Below are positions 1 through 7,851 of a DNA stretch of 64,000 nucleotides, in pieces (position 1 is the first letter of the stretch; every line of letters starts with the position of its first letter). The stretch comes from Morganella sibonii (GTDB taxonomy: Bacteria > Pseudomonadota > Gammaproteobacteria > Enterobacterales > Enterobacteriaceae): assembly GCF_040560245.1 (NCBI RefSeq), contig NZ_JAKMWP010000003.1, one strand, 5' to 3'. A program made the position numbers and the translations under genes. A model generated the notes under the pieces. It ran no database searches. It was not told the DNA's origin and saw only the letters and a program-made list of their open reading frames with translations.

Positions 1-2
1 TC

Positions 3-497
3 CGGGCTGACCTCTTCCACCGGCTCAGTATCTTCCCGTTACAGGTACCGCCGCTGCGGGAGCGCCATGAAGACATTCTGCTGCTGACCGGCTATTTCTG
101 CGAACGCTACCGCCAGACATTCGGTCTGCCGCAGGTGGTGATAAGCCCGGCATTACGCCTGGCGCTGCTGCACTACCACTGGCCGGGCAATGTGCGGGAG
201 CTGGAACATGCCGTGCACCGCGCCATTGTTCTGGCACGGGCCACCGGCAGCAGTGATGAGCTGCTGTTACAGCCTCATCATTTTTCACCGGAGGAAACCA
301 CTGAACCGGCTGTCAGCCATCAGCTTCCCGCTGAAGAAGCCGATCAGGATCTGCGCAGTGCCACCGATACCTTTCAGGCGGGACTCATCCGCACAGCCCT
401 TGCCCGCAGTGACGGCAGCTGGGCAGCCGCAGCCCGCACTCTCGGGATTGATGCCGGAAATCTGCACCGGCTGGCAAAACGTCTGGGGCTGAAATAA
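3..497 (+). CDS. norR: Nitric oxide-responsive transcription activator NorR (3' part)
   Basis: The C-terminal 164 residues of a sigma-54-dependent activator, cut by the window start. The visible part begins in the AAA+ domain with RADLFHRL and PLRER, continues through the WPGNVREL motif near visible residue 60, and ends with a Fis-type helix-turn-helix (AAARTLGIDAGNLHRLAKRLGLK at the very end). The terminal GNLHRLAKRLGLK is characteristic of NorR, the mononuclear-iron NO sensor that activates norVW (flavorubredoxin NO reductase) in enterobacteria. The N-terminal GAF sensor domain and the norVW genes lie outside the window, so the assignment rests on the C-terminus alone. The next gene downstream is a metal-uptake receptor with its own promoter. 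Confidence 0.85.
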   Translation, partial: RADLFHRLSIFPLQVPPLRERHEDILLLTGYFCERYRQTFGLPQVVISPALRLALLHYHWPGNVRELEHAVHRAIVLARATGSSDELLLQPHHFSPEETTEPAVSHQLPAEEADQDLRSATDTFQAGLIRTALARSDGSWAAAARTLGIDAGNLHRLAKRLGLK

Positions 498-511
498 TCC
501 CCGGACGGGAC

Positions 512-533
512 TTTTTGACAAATGTCATAGGGT
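512..533. promoter_or_regulatory. FNR-type palindromic operator, copy 1
   Basis: A perfect palindrome TGACA-AA-TGTCA (516-527), read as TTGAC-N4-GTCAT, which is the spacing of Crp/Fnr-family sites (TTGAT-N4-ATCAA for FNR). It lies about 80 nt upstream of the TonB-receptor start and just upstream of a Fur-type box. The whole 22-nt stretch recurs without a mismatch at 3565-3586, over the start codon of the Crp/Fnr-family regulator of this locus. That makes it a strong candidate binding site for that regulator. Confidence 0.6.
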
Positions 534-569
534 CAGCCGCATTTTCTGCACTATGTTATGCCATCAAAT

Positions 570-588
570 GAAAATGATAACCATTCTA
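570..588. promoter_or_regulatory. Fur-type box upstream of the TonB receptor
   Basis: The segment reads GAAAATGATAACCATTCTA and matches the 19-bp Fur consensus (GATAATGATAATCATTATC) at 15 of 19 positions by eye. It lies 18 nt before the chosen receptor start codon, so Fe-Fur would block initiation. A second Fur-like site precedes the binding-protein gene. Confidence 0.65.
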
Positions 589-606
589 TTTAAGAGGTCA
601 GGGATA

Positions 607-2646
607 ATGCAGAACAGACTCACCCGCCGCAGGCTGACACACTGCCTCGCGCTCTCACTCACTGCCGGTGTCACCGCTGCGGCAGCGGCGCCCGCACCGG
701 ACACCATTGTTGTCACCGCCGGAAAACAAAGCCGTCTCGCACCGGATGCCGCTCAGGAACGAGAAAAACTGGAAAATGTCGCGGGCGGCACCAACCTGAT
801 TATGGTCGAAAAAGATACCCGCCTGGCCACACTGCACGATGCGCTGGATTATCAGCCCGGTGTACTGGTACAGAATTTCTTCGGCGGTATCGACCAGCCG
901 CGTCTGAATATCCGCGGCTCCGGGGTACAAAGCGCGCCGCTGGCGCGCGGTATTTTACTGATGCAGGACGGATTGCCGGTCACCGATGCTGACGGCAGTT
1001 TCCATATCAGCACTCTGGAGATGCGGGATGCACGGATGATCAGTGTCCGGCGCGGTGCAAACAGCCTTAATCCGCAGAGTAACAGCCTGGGCGGTGAGCT
1101 GGATCTGATCTCCTATACCGGCCGCGACGAAGGCGGACGTTTACGCTATGAATACGGATCGCATGGCCGTGAGGGCTTACAAACCGCATTCGGCGGCGTA
1201 TCGGATGACGGTCGTTTCGACGGGCGTATCAATTTCACTTACGACCATTTCGACGGTTATCGTAAACATTCCTCATCACAACGCAAAACGGTACGCGGTA
1301 ACTTTGGTTATACCGGCGATAATTTTGAAAACCGCACTTCTCTGAACTGGACAGATCTGCGTTTTGATGTCGCAGGTCCGGTTTCCGAAGCGGTGCTCGA
1401 CAGTGATCCGACTGAAGTTTACCCGATGGTCTGGCTGCGCGATCCGCACCGTAATGTGGAGCAGTTCCGTGCGGCCAACCGTTCTGACTGGCAGATTGAT
1501 AATCAGCGCATCAGTGCCGGTGTCTGGTATATCCGCACCCATGATAACTTCACTACCCCGGCCTATTACCGTTTCAGTCAGAGCCACAGCGAAGGGATGC
1601 AACTGAGCTGGCAGATGGAAACCGAGCCGGTTTCCTGGCGGACAGCACTGGCAGCCGATCATATGAGTCTGGAAACTGATCTGATGCAGAACCGGCGCGG
1701 CACACCGATGGATAAAACGCCAATCGGGAAATTTGACGGCAAAGCAGACAATATCTATGCCTCTGCCGGTGCCGGTATTCATCTGACACCGGATCTGACA
1801 CTGAATCTGGATCTCAAAGCCACACATGCCCGGCGTGATACCGAAAAACGGAACAGTTCCGTTTCACTGGATCAGAGCTGGACATTCTGGACACCGAAAG
1901 CCGGTGTTATCTGGCGTCCGGCTGATAATCAGCGCTGGTTTGCCAACGTCAGCGCCAGTCAGGAACCTGCGACGTTCCATGAAATTATTAACTCCTCAGA
2001 CGGCCGCCTGACAAAACTGGCCCCGCAGAAAGGCGTCACTTTCGAAATCGGCGGCGATGGTGATTTTACTGAACAACTGAAATGGAATGTGGCGCTCTAC
2101 CGCAGTTTCATTAAGGATGAATACATCACAACCTATGATTCAGACGGTAATATTACCGGGGTCTTTAACTATGCCGCCAAAACCCGCCATCAGGGGCTGG
2201 AAGCCGGTATTAACGGTGTGATCCCGGCCGGTCCGGGTGATGTGGAATATAAACTGGCCTGGACCTGGAATGATTTCCGCTTTATGGGCGGTGAATATAA
2301 CGGCAACTATATCGCCGGTATTCCGCGTAATATTGTCTCGGCGGAAGTGCTGTACCGAATCGGCGACTGGCGTTTCGGCCCGAATATTCACTGGGCACCG
2401 ACCGACATGGCTGTCGATCACGAAAACCACCTTGAGATTCAGAAACGCAAACACTATACCGTGCTCGGTCTGCGGGGCACTTACCAGCCTGCGGATAACT
2501 GGTCACTCTATATGTCGGTGGATAACCTGACTAACGAGCACTACGCCACCACGTCAGTGGCGAACCGTACGGTTACAGCCAAAGACAGTACGCTGTTCCC
2601 GGGGATGGGATTCAGTGTCAACGGCGGTATTACGTATAATTTCTGA
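607..2646 (+). CDS. TonB-dependent outer-membrane receptor for an iron or metal chelate
   Basis: A 679-residue outer-membrane receptor. A signal peptide (basic MQNRLTRRR, then an Ala-rich core ending near residue 30) is followed directly by the TonB box DTIVVTA (residues 32-38), then a plug domain with the GGIDQPRLNIRG and LNPQSNSLGGELDL-type motifs, and a 22-strand barrel ending in aromatic Phe (GGITYNF). The frame is open from 553, but the ATG at 607 is preferred: it has a purine-rich ribosome site, gives a clean signal peptide, and leaves the Fur-type box upstream. It probably imports a ferric siderophore or other metal chelate in concert with the ABC transporter at 3678-6516. The ligand cannot be read from the sequence. 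Confidence 0.85.
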   Translation: MQNRLTRRRLTHCLALSLTAGVTAAAAAPAPDTIVVTAGKQSRLAPDAAQEREKLENVAGGTNLIMVEKDTRLATLHDALDYQPGVLVQNFFGGIDQPRLNIRGSGVQSAPLARGILLMQDGLPVTDADGSFHISTLEMRDARMISVRRGANSLNPQSNSLGGELDLISYTGRDEGGRLRYEYGSHGREGLQTAFGGVSDDGRFDGRINFTYDHFDGYRKHSSSQRKTVRGNFGYTGDNFENRTSLNWTDLRFDVAGPVSEAVLDSDPTEVYPMVWLRDPHRNVEQFRAANRSDWQIDNQRISAGVWYIRTHDNFTTPAYYRFSQSHSEGMQLSWQMETEPVSWRTALAADHMSLETDLMQNRRGTPMDKTPIGKFDGKADNIYASAGAGIHLTPDLTLNLDLKATHARRDTEKRNSSVSLDQSWTFWTPKAGVIWRPADNQRWFANVSASQEPATFHEIINSSDGRLTKLAPQKGVTFEIGGDGDFTEQLKWNVALYRSFIKDEYITTYDSDGNITGVFNYAAKTRHQGLEAGINGVIPAGPGDVEYKLAWTWNDFRFMGGEYNGNYIAGIPRNIVSAEVLYRIGDWRFGPNIHWAPTDMAVDHENHLEIQKRKHYTVLGLRGTYQPADNWSLYMSVDNLTNEHYATTSVANRTVTAKDSTLFPGMGFSVNGGITYNF

Positions 2647-2660
2647 TCACATAATATAAA

Positions 2661-2683
2661 AAATCCCCGCCCGGCGGGGATTT
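2661..2683 (+). terminator. Hairpin after the TonB receptor
   Basis: A 10-bp perfect stem (AAATCCCCGC / GCGGGGATTT) with a 3-nt loop, 15 nt after the receptor stop codon. It is GC-rich and followed by only three T, so it is a weak or processing-type terminator. Confidence 0.55.
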
Positions 2684-2860
2684 CAGGCCGTTGACAACCC
2701 CGCAAGGGTTGGCGACGACCGACAGAGGTTGTAAAAATAAACCAGGAAAATCAATTTATTGATTTTCGGCTGATAACACAAAGCAGGAAAAACCACGTTT
2801 TATCCTGCTTTGCCTGCAATCTCAAATCCCCGCCCGGAAATCCGGACGGGGATTTTTTTA
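2684..2860 (+). ncRNA. Candidate structured RNA between receptor and regulator
   Basis: The 180-nt gap between convergent genes holds a run of inverted repeats: AACCC-CGCAA-GGGTT near 2697, AAAATCAA-TTTA-TTGATTTT near 2749, a 9-bp stem AAAGCAGGA/TCCTGCTTT around 2780-2812, and finally a strong terminator ending in seven T. A TTGACA-like box begins at 2691. Consecutive stems closed by a rho-independent terminator resemble a small regulatory RNA, but no known family (for example RyhB) is recognised. It could equally be just the 3' regions of the flanking genes. Confidence 0.25.
2824..2859. terminator. Strong rho-independent terminator between convergent genes
   Basis: A GC-rich stem AAATCCCCG..CCGGA / TCCGG..CGGGGATTT followed by seven T on the plus strand. 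It lies 5 nt before the stop codon of the minus-strand regulator gene, so it can serve both directions. Confidence 0.75.
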
Positions 2861-2864
2861 TTTC

Positions 2865-3581
2865 TCAGAACGGGCGCTGCGCCGGGATCGCCAGTTCCGC
2901 CAGATAGGATTCATTGGTGATCCGTACCGCGTCTTTATCAATCCCGATAAACGCTTTCTGCCGCCAGCCGGAAAACAGACGGCTGAGTGTTTCATAGCGG
3001 ACGCCTAATTTTGCGGCAAGTTGCCCGCGCGATAACGGCAGCACCACACAATCCGATTGCTGACACCGTTTGAGATCCAGCAGATAGGCGGCCAGCCGCT
3101 GCTCCGCCGAGCTGGAGGTCAGCCAGTCGATATGGTTGATATTTTCATACAGCTTCAGGCTGAACCGCGACAATAACTGCGCCATAATGGCCGGACAGGC
3201 ATGACACAGACGTAAAATCGCCTGTTTATCCAGCATCAGCGCGCTGCTGTCCGCTCTCGCCCGCAGGCTCATCGGGAAGCGGTTATGCGGCATAAAGACC
3301 GCGGCAATCGCCACCAGCTCACCCGCCGTAAACATACCGAACACTTTTTCCTCACCCGACCAGGTATGGCGGAAAACATCAATCTGCCCGCTGATGATCA
3401 GCGGACAGGCTTTTACCGTTTCACCTTCACGGCTGATCAGCTCCCCCGCCGCAAACTGACGATACGTACTGTCTGCCAGAACCAGCGCCAGAGCATCTTC
3501 CTCTGCCGCCTGAAATAACGGGCATGACCGGAGGATCGCCATTTGCTGTGCGGGGGCAAGGGTCTTTTTGACAAATGTCAT
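2865..3581 (-). CDS. Crp/Fnr-family transcription regulator of the metal-uptake locus
   Basis: A 238-residue regulator: an N-terminal cyclic-nucleotide-binding-type beta-roll (residues 15-135), a long dimerisation helix (about 140-165), and a C-terminal winged helix (LSRGQLAAKLGVRYETLSRLF, about 190-212). The recognition helix carries the E-T-L-S-R pattern that contacts TGA half-sites in FNR and DNR. The N-terminal Cys cluster that holds the FNR [4Fe-4S] centre is missing, so oxygen sensing of the FNR kind is not supported; a haem or NO sensor of DNR type is possible. Its ATG lies inside an FNR-type palindrome identical to the one upstream of the TonB receptor, implying autoregulation and control of the receptor. 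It is divergent from the binding-protein operon. Confidence 0.8.
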   Translation of the reverse strand: MTFVKKTLAPAQQMAILRSCPLFQAAEEDALALVLADSTYRQFAAGELISREGETVKACPLIISGQIDVFRHTWSGEEKVFGMFTAGELVAIAAVFMPHNRFPMSLRARADSSALMLDKQAILRLCHACPAIMAQLLSRFSLKLYENINHIDWLTSSSAEQRLAAYLLDLKRCQQSDCVVLPLSRGQLAAKLGVRYETLSRLFSGWRQKAFIGIDKDAVRITNESYLAELAIPAQRPF

Positions 3582-3586
3582 AGGGT
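3565..3586. promoter_or_regulatory. FNR-type palindromic operator, copy 2, over the regulator start
   Basis: The same 22 nt as at 512-533, centred on TGACA-AA-TGTCA (3569-3580). The minus-strand start codon of the Crp/Fnr regulator is at 3579-3581, inside the palindrome. Binding here would block its own transcript and could also act on the divergent operon starting at 3678. Confidence 0.6.
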
Positions 3587-3625
3587 TTTCCTCTCAGTGC
3601 AGCCAGAATAAATGCAATTATAAAT

Positions 3626-3644
3626 GATAACCAATCGCATTATC
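3626..3644. promoter_or_regulatory. Fur-type box in the divergent promoter region
   Basis: The segment reads GATAACCAATCGCATTATC, with perfect outer halves of the Fur consensus (GATAA and CATTATC), 13 of 19 positions by eye. It lies 34 nt before the binding-protein start and 45 nt before the regulator start, so one box could serve both divergent promoters. Confidence 0.6.
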
Positions 3645-3677
3645 AATTTAATCATAAAATAAAAGGCGAATAACCTT

Positions 3678-4760
3678 ATGATTAGTAATAGATTTGCATT
3701 ACTCCCGGCGCTGATTTTTACCTGCACAACAGCAGCTTATGCCACAAAAGGTGCCGTACATTTCACCGATATGTCACAGCAGAAAATTGAACTGGCCGCC
3801 CCGGCAGAACGGATTGTGGTAATTCCCATTCCGGCTGCATCCATGCTGGTCAGTGTTGACGAAAGCAGTAAACGGCTCGCCGGTATGCATCCGTTTGCCG
3901 GTGTCGCAGCCCGCGACGGCATGCTCAGCGTGATGTTTCCGGATGTACTCTCCGTACGCAGTGATATGGTGGGAAATGATTTTGCCCCGAATGTTGAAGC
4001 GCTGCTCTCCGTTAATCCGGATCTGGTCTGGCAGTGGGAACACCGTGGCGATGACATTATCACGCCGATGCGCAACGCCGGTTTGACGGTCGCCACACTG
4101 GATTACGGCAAAGAAGCCTATACACAGGAATGGTTAACGCTGATGGGGAAAACCCTCGGCAAAGAAACCAAAACAGACGGACTGATCGCCTGGCGCAAAC
4201 AGGTGATCAGTCAGCTGGAAAACAGCGTTGCCGCCATTCCGGAAGACAAACAACCGCGTGTGCTCTATCTGTCCCATTTTAAACAAAGCATTCAGACTTT
4301 CGGTGCCACCTCTCATAACAATGCCGATTTTGCACTCGCCGGTGGTGTTAGCCTCAACCGTGATCTGACCGGGCCGCGCACCCTGAATATCGAACAGATT
4401 CTGGTATGGGACCCGGACATTATCCTGCTGGGAAATTTTGAGGCCGGTCTGGCTCCCGCTGATATTTATAACAACCCGATGCTCAGTGATGTGACTGCGG
4501 TAAAAAACAAACGTGTCTATAAACTGCCGATCGGCGGTTTTATCTGGGATGCGCCGAATCAGGAAACACCGCTGTACTGGCAGTGGCTGTCTCAGATTTT
4601 CCATCCGGAAACAGCATCGTTTCCGCTGCGGGAAGAGATCCGCAAACGCTATCTGCAACTCTACGGTTACTCCCTCACTGAAGCAGAAACAGACCGTATT
4701 CTGCAACTCGGCCTGAACCGGGATGGCCGTGATTACCTGACACTGATGGGACGTCCGTGA
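3678..4760 (+). CDS. Periplasmic metal-chelate binding protein (BtuF/FhuD/TroA-like fold)
   Basis: A 360-residue exported protein with a short signal peptide (hydrophobic residues 6-20, likely cleavage after AAYA). The body has the class III binding-protein pattern: PAERIVVIPIPAA near residue 40, NVEALLSVNPDLVWQW near 110, and LNIEQILVWDPDIILLGN near 240-255. It delivers substrate to the permease that overlaps its stop codon. The long C-terminal tail (RKRYLQLYGYSLTEAETDRIL) is reminiscent of the Haemophilus MolA (molybdate/tungstate) branch, so metals other than iron should be considered. The Fur-type box favours iron. Confidence 0.8.
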   Translation: MISNRFALLPALIFTCTTAAYATKGAVHFTDMSQQKIELAAPAERIVVIPIPAASMLVSVDESSKRLAGMHPFAGVAARDGMLSVMFPDVLSVRSDMVGNDFAPNVEALLSVNPDLVWQWEHRGDDIITPMRNAGLTVATLDYGKEAYTQEWLTLMGKTLGKETKTDGLIAWRKQVISQLENSVAAIPEDKQPRVLYLSHFKQSIQTFGATSHNNADFALAGGVSLNRDLTGPRTLNIEQILVWDPDIILLGNFEAGLAPADIYNNPMLSDVTAVKNKRVYKLPIGGFIWDAPNQETPLYWQWLSQIFHPETASFPLREEIRKRYLQLYGYSLTEAETDRILQLGLNRDGRDYLTLMGRP

Positions 4761-5779
4761 TGCGAAACGTTCGTTTGCAATGGTGCCTGCTGTCCGCCCT
4801 GTTATTGCTGACCATACTGCTTGCTCTGTGTGCCGGGCGCTATGCAGTTTCTGTTACAGCCGTTTTGCAGATCCTGGCGGATACGCTGTCCGGACGCAGT
4901 CCGTCTGCGGAGTACAGCCGCACGGCTGAAAATGTGGTGCTGTATGTCCGTTTACCGCGCATTCTGATTGCCGGACTGGCCGGTGCCGGGCTCGCCGTTG
5001 CCGGAGCAGCATTACAGGGCATCTTCCGCAACCCGCTGGTCGGGCCGCAGATTATCGGCGTTTCATCCGGTGCGGCACTGGGCGGTGCCCTGGCTCTGCT
5101 GCTGTTTTCCTCCCTGTTTATCACCATCAGTTTTGCCTTTCTCGGCGGCCTGCTGGCGATTGTACTGGTCTTTCTGCTGGGACTGAACCGGCACGGCAGC
5201 AGCCTGCTGATGCTGATCCTCGCGGGCGTTATTATTAATGCATTTTTTGCCGCACTGATCTCGCTGATCACCTATTTTGCTGATCCGAATAATACCCTGC
5301 AAACCATCGTCTTCTGGCTGATGGGGAGTTTTGCCACCGCGACCTATCTGAAAGTCAGTGTATTGCTGCCGGTTGTTATCATTGCAGGCGGGATTATTTT
5401 TGCTCTGCGCTTTCGTATCAATGTGCTGTCGCTCGGCGAAGAAAATGCTCAGGCGCTGGGACTGCCGGTCACAGCAACCCGCTGGACTATACTTATCTGT
5501 GTGACGCTTATCACCAGTGCCACCGTTGCCGTTTCCGGCACCATCGGCTGGGTCGGGCTGATTATCCCGCATATCGCGCGGTTAATCAGCGGACATGACC
5601 ATCGCGTCCTTTTGCCCGCCAGTGCCCTGACCGGCGCGATTTACCTGATCGCGGTCGATACCCTGGCGCGCAGTATGACCAGCGCGGAAATTCCGCTGAG
5701 TGTTATCACCGCACTGATCGGGGCTCCTGTTTTCGCCCTGCTCATTCACTCCATGAATAAAAAGGTGGCCGACCTGTGA
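4760..5779 (+). CDS. FecCD-family ABC transporter permease
   Basis: A 339-residue inner-membrane protein with about ten hydrophobic segments. FecCD motifs are visible: RLPRILIAGLAGAGLAVAGA near residue 60, GAALQGIFRNPLVGP near 80, and GTIGWVGLIIPHIARL near 260, where the permease contacts the ATPase. It pairs as a homodimer with the ATPase encoded next. The ATG at 4760 overlaps the binding-protein stop (TGATG); a GTG one codon earlier is also in frame. Only one permease gene is present, as in BtuC-type systems. Confidence 0.88.
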   Translation: MRNVRLQWCLLSALLLLTILLALCAGRYAVSVTAVLQILADTLSGRSPSAEYSRTAENVVLYVRLPRILIAGLAGAGLAVAGAALQGIFRNPLVGPQIIGVSSGAALGGALALLLFSSLFITISFAFLGGLLAIVLVFLLGLNRHGSSLLMLILAGVIINAFFAALISLITYFADPNNTLQTIVFWLMGSFATATYLKVSVLLPVVIIAGGIIFALRFRINVLSLGEENAQALGLPVTATRWTILICVTLITSATVAVSGTIGWVGLIIPHIARLISGHDHRVLLPASALTGAIYLIAVDTLARSMTSAEIPLSVITALIGAPVFALLIHSMNKKVADL

Positions 5780-6516
5780 TCCATGTTAATCAGCTCAGTT
5801 ACCACACCGGCAAACGCCCGTTATTTGACAGACTCACGTTCCGTCAGCCACCGGGAAGCATCGCCGCGGTTCTCGGCCCGAACGGCCGCGGGAAAACAAC
5901 GCTGCTGCGTCTGCTGCTCAATCTTCAGAAAGGGGCAAAGGGTGATGTACTGCTCAATGCTCCGGCCGCTTATGTCCCGCAGCTCAGCGGTGCACTCTTT
6001 AATTACTCTGTCCGCACGATGGTCAGCCTCGGCCGTATCCGTCATCTGCCCTGGTATGCGTCCCCCTCCCGGCGTGACCATGACATCACAGAGCAGGCGA
6101 TGGCCGACCTCGGATTAACCCGGTTTGCGGACACCTCATTTAACCTGCTCAGTGGTGGTGAAAAGCAGATGGTGATGATTGCCCGCGCCCTGGCCGGTGA
6201 ACCGGAAATTCTGATTCTGGATGAACCGACTTCCGCACTGGATCTGGCTAACCAGGACACCGTTCTCTCCGTTCTGAAAATGCTGGCTGCAGAGCGCGGT
6301 AAAACCATCTTATTTACCAGTCATTACCCGCAGCATGCCCTGCATATTGCGGATTATTCATTGTTACTGTTTGACGGTACACAGGCACAGTTTGGCCGGA
6401 CATCCGCACTGCTGACTGAAGAGAATCTGGGAACACTGTATCAGCTTCCGGTTTCCGTTGTACCGGTTAACCACCGGCAGCGGCAGACCTGCGGGGTTAT
6501 CCCCCTGTTCCGCTGA
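5776..6516 (+). CDS. ABC transporter ATPase of the metal-chelate importer
   Basis: A 246-residue ATPase with Walker A GPNGRGKTT (about residues 34-42), signature LSGGEKQ (about 127-133), Walker B ILILDEPTS and the H-loop histidine in FTSHYPQ. It powers import through the preceding permease. GTG start, with a 4-nt GTGA overlap with the permease stop, indicating translational coupling. It ends 38 nt before the cupin gene, which is likely in the same transcript. Confidence 0.88.
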   Translation: MIHVNQLSYHTGKRPLFDRLTFRQPPGSIAAVLGPNGRGKTTLLRLLLNLQKGAKGDVLLNAPAAYVPQLSGALFNYSVRTMVSLGRIRHLPWYASPSRRDHDITEQAMADLGLTRFADTSFNLLSGGEKQMVMIARALAGEPEILILDEPTSALDLANQDTVLSVLKMLAAERGKTILFTSHYPQHALHIADYSLLLFDGTQAQFGRTSALLTEENLGTLYQLPVSVVPVNHRQRQTCGVIPLFR

Positions 6517-6554
6517 ACCTATTTATTACCTGATTAACCATAAGGATACACATT

Positions 6555-6902
6555 ATGAGCAATAACACGATTACCCCGGCAGAAGCATTAGTGATCGCAG
6601 ATCTGGTGAACTACACCGAACAGGGTATTTCCAGCCGGGTTCTCGCCAAAAACGGCGGCGGCAATATCACTCTGTTTGCCTTTGATAAAGGTCAGGCACT
6701 CTCTGAACACAGCGCCCCGTTTGATGCCATTGTGATGATTGCTGAAGGCTCACTAATCCTGACCATTGCCGGAAAACCGGTAACAGCAAAACCCGGAGAT
6801 ATTGTCCGCATGCCGGCCAATATCCCTCATGCCGTGGATGCGCCGGAGCGGGCAAAAATGCTGCTGGTGATGTTACGTGAACCGGAAAATAAACAGGACT
6901 GA
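6555..6902 (+). CDS. Small cupin-domain protein
   Basis: A 115-residue single-domain cupin with no signal peptide. The barrel motifs are HSAPFDAIVMIAEGSLILTIAG (about residues 55-76) and KPGDIVRMPANIPHAV (about 82-97), which supply possible metal ligands. Such stand-alone cupins bind metals or small molecules, or act as sensors. The gene sits between the ATPase and the methyltransferase (stop and start nearly touching), so it is probably part of the uptake operon, perhaps handling the imported ligand. The exact role cannot be read. Confidence 0.7.
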   Translation: MSNNTITPAEALVIADLVNYTEQGISSRVLAKNGGGNITLFAFDKGQALSEHSAPFDAIVMIAEGSLILTIAGKPVTAKPGDIVRMPANIPHAVDAPERAKMLLVMLREPENKQD

Positions 6903-7676
6903 ATGATGGAAAGCACACATACCGGCCATGAAGCCGGACACAAATTTCTGGCACGTCTGGGTAAAAAACGTCTGCGCCCGGGAGGCCGTACCGCCACCGA
7001 ATGGCTGCTGACACACAGCGGATTGCAGGCAGACAGCCGTGTCCTGGAGATCGCCTGTAATATGGGTACCACCGCGATTGAAATCGCACAGCGTTTTCAG
7101 TGTCATATTACCGGTATTGATATGGATAAACAGGCACTTGCCAATGCGCGGAAAAATATCCTCGATAACGGTTTATCCCATCTCGTTACAGTACAGGAAG
7201 CGGATGCCTCAAAGCTGCCGTTCCCGGATAATCATTTTGATGTGGTGATCAATGAAGCCATGCTGACCATGTATGCGGATAAAGCCAAAGCCCGTCTGTT
7301 ACAGGAATATCTGCGGGTGCTGAAACCCGGCGGACGACTGCTGACCCACGATATTGCGCTGACAGAACGCCGGGAGGATGAGTGTGTCACACAGGATATG
7401 CAGGCTGCCATTCATGTCAAAGCACAACCGATGCTGAGTGATGACTGGCTGGCGCTGTTCCTCAATGCCGGTTTCCGTGATGTGATCCGTTCTGAAGGCG
7501 CGATGACACTGATGACCCCCAAAGGCATGCTGCACGATGAGGGTCTTTCCGGCACCCTGAAAATTATCCGTAACGCCCTGAAAAAAGAGAACCGCCTGCA
7601 GTTTTTACAGATGTTCCGTCATTTCCGGCAGAACCGCGACAGACTGCGGTATATTGCGGTTGTCAGTACAAAATAA
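6903..7676 (+). CDS. SAM-dependent methyltransferase of the metal-uptake operon
   Basis: A class I methyltransferase of about 257 residues. Motif I is VLEIACNMGTTA (about residues 47-58), the acidic loop end is GIDMD near 75, and the post-motif regions FDVVINEAMLTMY and LRVLKPGGRLLTHD are typical of the UbiE/Methyltransf_11 group. Two ATGs in a row follow the cupin stop; the second (6906) is better spaced from an AGGA. Methyltransferases co-transcribed with metal ABC importers are unusual. It might modify a metallophore or release the ligand, but the sequence does not say. Confidence 0.75.
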   Translation: MMESTHTGHEAGHKFLARLGKKRLRPGGRTATEWLLTHSGLQADSRVLEIACNMGTTAIEIAQRFQCHITGIDMDKQALANARKNILDNGLSHLVTVQEADASKLPFPDNHFDVVINEAMLTMYADKAKARLLQEYLRVLKPGGRLLTHDIALTERREDECVTQDMQAAIHVKAQPMLSDDWLALFLNAGFRDVIRSEGAMTLMTPKGMLHDEGLSGTLKIIRNALKKENRLQFLQMFRHFRQNRDRLRYIAVVSTK

Positions 7677-7702
7677 TAAGTAGTGAATAATGTCGTGAAA
7701 AT

Positions 7703-7737
7703 GAAAACCACCGGATTTGTTGAGTCCGGTGGTTTTC
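7703..7737 (+). terminator. Terminator of the uptake operon
   Basis: A 13-bp perfect stem GAAAACCACCGGA / TCCGGTGGTTTTC with a 9-nt loop, 27 nt after the methyltransferase stop. The T-run is inside the stem arm, which suits termination from both sides. Confidence 0.7.
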
Positions 7738-7851
7738 ATAAATTACCTGTTTAAAACATCAACAGCTTGTTTATCACCGTCACCATCAACTTTTTTAATG
7801 AAAGAATGTAACCCTAATCGATCGCCTGTGCAGCACTGACCTGTATTTTCA

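Noticed and set aside
512..588. CusR/HprR box reading of TGACAAATGTCA upstream of the TonB receptor
   Set aside because: CusR/HprR boxes read TGACAA-NN-TTGTCA (14 bp); this palindrome is 12 bp with FNR-type spacing and recurs at the Crp/Fnr regulator, so it is assigned to that family.
1276..1827. A 183-codon minus-strand frame inside the TonB receptor gene
   Set aside because: Complete overlap with a well-supported gene, and no recognisable domain.
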